Source: UBA7985 sp965661545 (lineage in GTDB: Bacteria > Pseudomonadota > Alphaproteobacteria > UBA7985). From it: 64,000 nucleotides of DNA. The stretch spans positions 48,494 to 112,493 of the forward strand of contig CBFIEF010000007.1 of the NCBI GenBank assembly GCA_965661545.1, in the 5' to 3' direction. The translations under genes were made by a program, and so were the position numbers. Below the pieces are notes generated by a model. The model had not been told where the DNA came from. It saw only the letters and a list, made by a program, of their open reading frames with translations, and made no database searches. Every line of letters starts with the position of its first letter. Position 1 is the first letter of the stretch. This document shows positions 61,459-64,000 of this stretch, piece after piece.

Positions 61459-61947
61459 TTAAGTACGGTCCTTGTACTGCTGCAAGATTAGCAGGACTTC
61501 ATGAACGTTCGCGTCGAGATCGATGCGACGCAGGCCGTGAAGCTCCAGCGGCGCAGAACGCGGATGCGGCAGGCTTGCGCCTGTTGGGTCGGTATCCTCG
61601 CCTGACAGCTTGGTCCAATCGACTTCAAGCCGCAAATGATGCTTGGCCCGGATCGCAGTACGGGCGGAAGCAAGGCATTTCCACGGAATATAAACCCGCC
61701 GAGCAAACGTTGGGATCAGCGTGATCCCTGCCCCGTCGATGCTCATGGACGGTTTCTTGCGCAGCAGATAAGGCGCAGCAAAAGCAGCAGCGATGATCGC
61801 GCCGATGGTGAAAATCACCAACATGCGAATGATGCCTTTATCGAGGTTCAGCACCGCAAGGACGCAAAACAGCACCAGCATCACACCAGCACTTAAGCCC
61901 GCCATTCGCATGCGGGGGAAGAACTCTAACTCTTGCTGATCATTCAT
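61459..61947 (-). CDS. Small membrane protein coupled to purQ
   Basis: This 162-residue protein has two membrane helices (about residues 16-34 and 39-60) followed by a cytoplasmic domain of about 100 residues with short beta-like runs (SMSIDGAGITLIPTFARRVYIPW), resembling a PH-like or YdbS-type membrane-linked fold. Its start overlaps the purQ stop by 4 bases, so it is cotranslated with PurL/PurQ. I do not recognise a family. A link to purine synthesis is suggested only by position. Confidence 0.65.
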   Translation of the reverse strand: MNDQQELEFFPRMRMAGLSAGVMLVLFCVLAVLNLDKGIIRMLVIFTIGAIIAAAFAAPYLLRKKPSMSIDGAGITLIPTFARRVYIPWKCLASARTAIRAKHHLRLEVDWTKLSGEDTDPTGASLPHPRSAPLELHGLRRIDLDANVHEVLLILQQYKDRT

Positions 61948-62693
61948 AAAGCCGCCACTGCATTTTCAAACAGCTTAAGCGTCGGGCCAAACTCGGGCAA
62001 GGCGCGTCCTTCGCGCTTGGCCAGAACCGACTGGCGGTGAAAATCTGGGTGGTGGTGTGAAAGCAATGCGCGTTCGGGGTGAGGCATCATGGCCAGAACC
62101 CGCCCCTGATGCGCTGTAATCCCTGCCAGAGCGTCCTCTGCCCCATTGGGCGCATCGTTCCCCTGATAGCGCAGAACGTCCCCACCAGCGGCCTTGAGCC
62201 GATCCAAAGCACCGGGCGCAAAGGCGAAACGGCCTTCGCCATGGGCGATGGGGCAATCAAAGCGGGAAAGCCCATTGAGCCACGGCGACGATGCCGTCAC
62301 GCTCAGGGTTTCCCACTGACACAAGTACGACCCGCCCGCATTGGGCGCCAACGTCACACCGGCACCCGCAAAAAGCGTGGTTTTCAACAGTATTTGGGCG
62401 CCGTTACAGATGCCTAAAACCATCCCGCCGCGCTCAACCAGAGCATTGATCCCATCATCAAGCCGAGCATTCAGGGCCGAAGCAAAAGCCTTACCCGCGC
62501 CCAAATGGTCGCCAAAGGAAAAACCGCCCGGCACGGCAAGGATCTGTGCATCGCTCAGGGCCGCGGCATTGTTTGCCAAATCGTTGATGTGGTGAATTTC
62601 CGTGGTCGCCCCGGCTTGCTGCAGCGCAAACGCGGTTTCGCGCTCGCAGTTCAGACCGTGGCCGGAGAGGATAATCGCGCGTGGTTGAGTCAT
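61944..62693 (-). CDS. purQ: Phosphoribosylformylglycinamidine synthase, glutaminase subunit
   Basis: This 249-residue class I glutamine amidotransferase supplies ammonia to PurL. The nucleophile is C96 in VLGICNGAQ; H205 and E207 in MMPHPERAL complete the triad. The N-terminus GHGLNCERETAFAL is the form seen with PurSL-type synthases rather than the short-PurL type. It starts inside the end of purL (4-base overlap) and is coupled to the small membrane protein downstream. Confidence 0.92.
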   Translation of the reverse strand: MTQPRAIILSGHGLNCERETAFALQQAGATTEIHHINDLANNAAALSDAQILAVPGGFSFGDHLGAGKAFASALNARLDDGINALVERGGMVLGICNGAQILLKTTLFAGAGVTLAPNAGGSYLCQWETLSVTASSPWLNGLSRFDCPIAHGEGRFAFAPGALDRLKAAGGDVLRYQGNDAPNGAEDALAGITAHQGRVLAMMPHPERALLSHHHPDFHRQSVLAKREGRALPEFGPTLKLFENAVAAL

Positions 62694-64000
62694 CGGCTGA
62701 TCTCCCCGCTTTCGTCGGTTCGGTAGGCGTTGAGGACTGCCGCTGTGCTGACCGCTTCGCCGTCAAGCATCATGGTCTCGGTGTCGGTCACCGTCCCAAT
62801 GCGCTGGGCCTGTGCAACCGTGCTGGCAAAGGCGTCCGCATCAGTTTGCGATGTGGTAACGAGCATACCGCCCGCACTCTCGGTGAACCATTGCGCCGCC
62901 GTCCAGCCGACGTTGACGTTAGCGGAAAGCTCGCCTGCCAGTGCCGAACGCGTCAGCGCTGCTGCTGCGCCGCCCCAGCCTGCGGCAACCGCCGAGGCAA
63001 CCAGCCCCTTTGCCGTTGCAGCTTCAAAGCTGGAATAGTCTGCCTCGACCCGTGCGATTGGCGTGGCGAGGTCGTCGTCGTTCAGGCCTAATCCCAAAGC
63101 CAGCTCGGAACGTCCCAGCGCGTCTTCAGGCGCACTGCCTACCCAGAAAATCGCGTCTCCAGCGGCTTTGAAATCCATGGAAACAGCGCGCGTCCAATCG
63201 GGCAAAACGGCCAGCGCGGAAATAAGCAAGGTCGGCAGAGCCGAAACAGCCAAGGGCGCGCCGTCGGCGTCAAAGCCCTTGAAGTCGTTGAACATGGAAT
63301 CCTTGCCCGATACGAATGGAACAAGGTGCTGCACCGCCGTGTCGTGACACCCGCGCGCAGCTTCTCGCAGCTGATAAAGCCGCTCTGGCTGATCGGCGGA
63401 GCACCAGCAGAAATTATCCAGCAAGGCCGCCCGGTCCAAAGTCGCACCCATCGCCACCAACTGACGCAGCGACAAATCCACAGCGTTCACCGCCGCCGCA
63501 TAGGGATCGCGCTCCGTCATTCGGGGGAAGAGAGATTGCGTTACAGCAACTGCGCCGGGACGATCCAGAACAGGCCGAACCGCCGTTGCATCGGCATGCA
63601 GCGCGCCGAGGCCCTGCAAGGGTTTGAGCACTGAGTTCGCCTGAACCTCATGATCATAGCGCCGGATCAGGGGGGTCCGCCCGCGCATATTTGGCTGGGC
63701 CATCAGGGTCGTCAAACACTCACCCACGCTCGGTAAAGCAGGCGCATTCGAGCGCGTCTGCACCGCTGCGGGTGCCGCAACGGGCAGCGACAGACGCGGG
63801 GCTTCGTGCAGGAATTCCATATCCAGCGCCATCGCCTGTTTGTCTTCGTAGGTCGCCACCAAAGTTCCTGTGTCGGTAAAGCAGCCGATTTCCGTAGCCT
63901 CCACCCCGCGCGTAGCAAAGTGGTCGATGACGGCTTGTACATTCTCTGGCTTCACGGCCAAGCTCATGCGTTCCTGTGCTTCCGAAATCCAGATTTCCCA
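62690..64000 (-). CDS. purL: Phosphoribosylformylglycinamidine synthase, synthetase subunit (C-terminal part)
   Basis: The last 436 or so residues of the FGAM synthase synthetase subunit are visible; the gene runs past the window end, and the frame is open to base 64000 with WISEAQERM, the typical PurL block, at the edge. The motifs RRYDHEVQANSV, LDNFCW, HLVPFVSGKDSMFNDFKG and PTLLISALAVL match the PurSL-type (fused S and L) enzymes. It makes FGAM from FGAR, ATP and ammonia from PurQ. Whether an N-terminal PurS domain is really fused cannot be seen here. Confidence 0.9.
   Translation of the reverse strand, partial: WEIWISEAQERMSLAVKPENVQAVIDHFATRGVEATEIGCFTDTGTLVATYEDKQAMALDMEFLHEAPRLSLPVAAPAAVQTRSNAPALPSVGECLTTLMAQPNMRGRTPLIRRYDHEVQANSVLKPLQGLGALHADATAVRPVLDRPGAVAVTQSLFPRMTERDPYAAAVNAVDLSLRQLVAMGATLDRAALLDNFCWCSADQPERLYQLREAARGCHDTAVQHLVPFVSGKDSMFNDFKGFDADGAPLAVSALPTLLISALAVLPDWTRAVSMDFKAAGDAIFWVGSAPEDALGRSELALGLGLNDDDLATPIARVEADYSSFEAATAKGLVASAVAAGWGGAAAALTRSALAGELSANVNVGWTAAQWFTESAGGMLVTTSQTDADAFASTVAQAQRIGTVTDTETMMLDGEAVSTAAVLNAYRTDESGEISR

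Overview
The window looks like part of the chromosome of a free-living, heterotrophic, probably marine alphaproteobacterium. This rests on gene content (GlcDEF glycolate oxidase, a fused two-subunit NAD-linked formate dehydrogenase, formate-THF ligase, a DddQ-like cupin, several GMC oxidoreductases, GlnE) and on moderately high G+C. It is inference; the genus cannot be fixed from sequence alone. I saw no rRNA or tRNA gene, CRISPR array, transposase or phage gene. Genes are densely packed, often with 4-base overlaps. Only one clear pseudogene stands out.

Layout. 1-5128: the end of a LeuB-like dehydrogenase, then a GMC oxidoreductase, an aldehyde dehydrogenase, a cupin carrying the residue set of DMSP lyase DddQ, and a LysR regulator; this reads as a small catabolic cluster. 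5151-6784: a GNAT acetyltransferase, TenA and a YjbR-type protein on the minus strand. 7161-13370: a formate operon (FDH beta, FDH alpha, formate-THF ligase) behind a leader with four hairpins. A multi-stem element lies at 13402-13535, followed by galU, a DUF2147 secreted protein, a LysR and a beta-lactamase-fold hydrolase, with a G-quadruplex/hairpin motif at 15157-15208. 17730-24390: pgi, succinate-semialdehyde dehydrogenase, a fatty acid desaturase, an MFS transporter and a Cys/Met-type PLP enzyme. 24411-30221: a potFGHI-like polyamine ABC operon ending in a BetA-like GMC dehydrogenase. 30744-34513: two sugar ABC permeases and, convergent to them, their likely binding protein, without an ATPase. 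34872-36803: an MsbA-like ABC exporter. About 37026-37669: a broken outer-membrane beta-barrel gene.

37726-44385 is a minus-strand glycolate operon: CitE-like lyase, MFS transporter, FadR-type regulator, glcD, glcE, glcF, with inverted repeats before glcD. 44484-52496 holds an MFS exporter, alanine dehydrogenase, a secreted VWA protein, glnE, an orphan and a GIY-YIG-like protein. 52752-61444 holds UDP-glucose dehydrogenase, an aldo/keto reductase, an APH-fold kinase, two Gfo/Idh oxidoreductases, an MFS transporter and an FbpB-like fused permease without partners. 61459-64000 is the purine pair PurL (truncated by the window end) and PurQ, plus a coupled small membrane protein.

Together the genes suggest growth on small organic compounds released by phytoplankton (glycolate, formate, polyamines, possibly choline and DMSP). 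Formate can be oxidised to CO2 with NADH production, or fixed onto tetrahydrofolate from the same operon.
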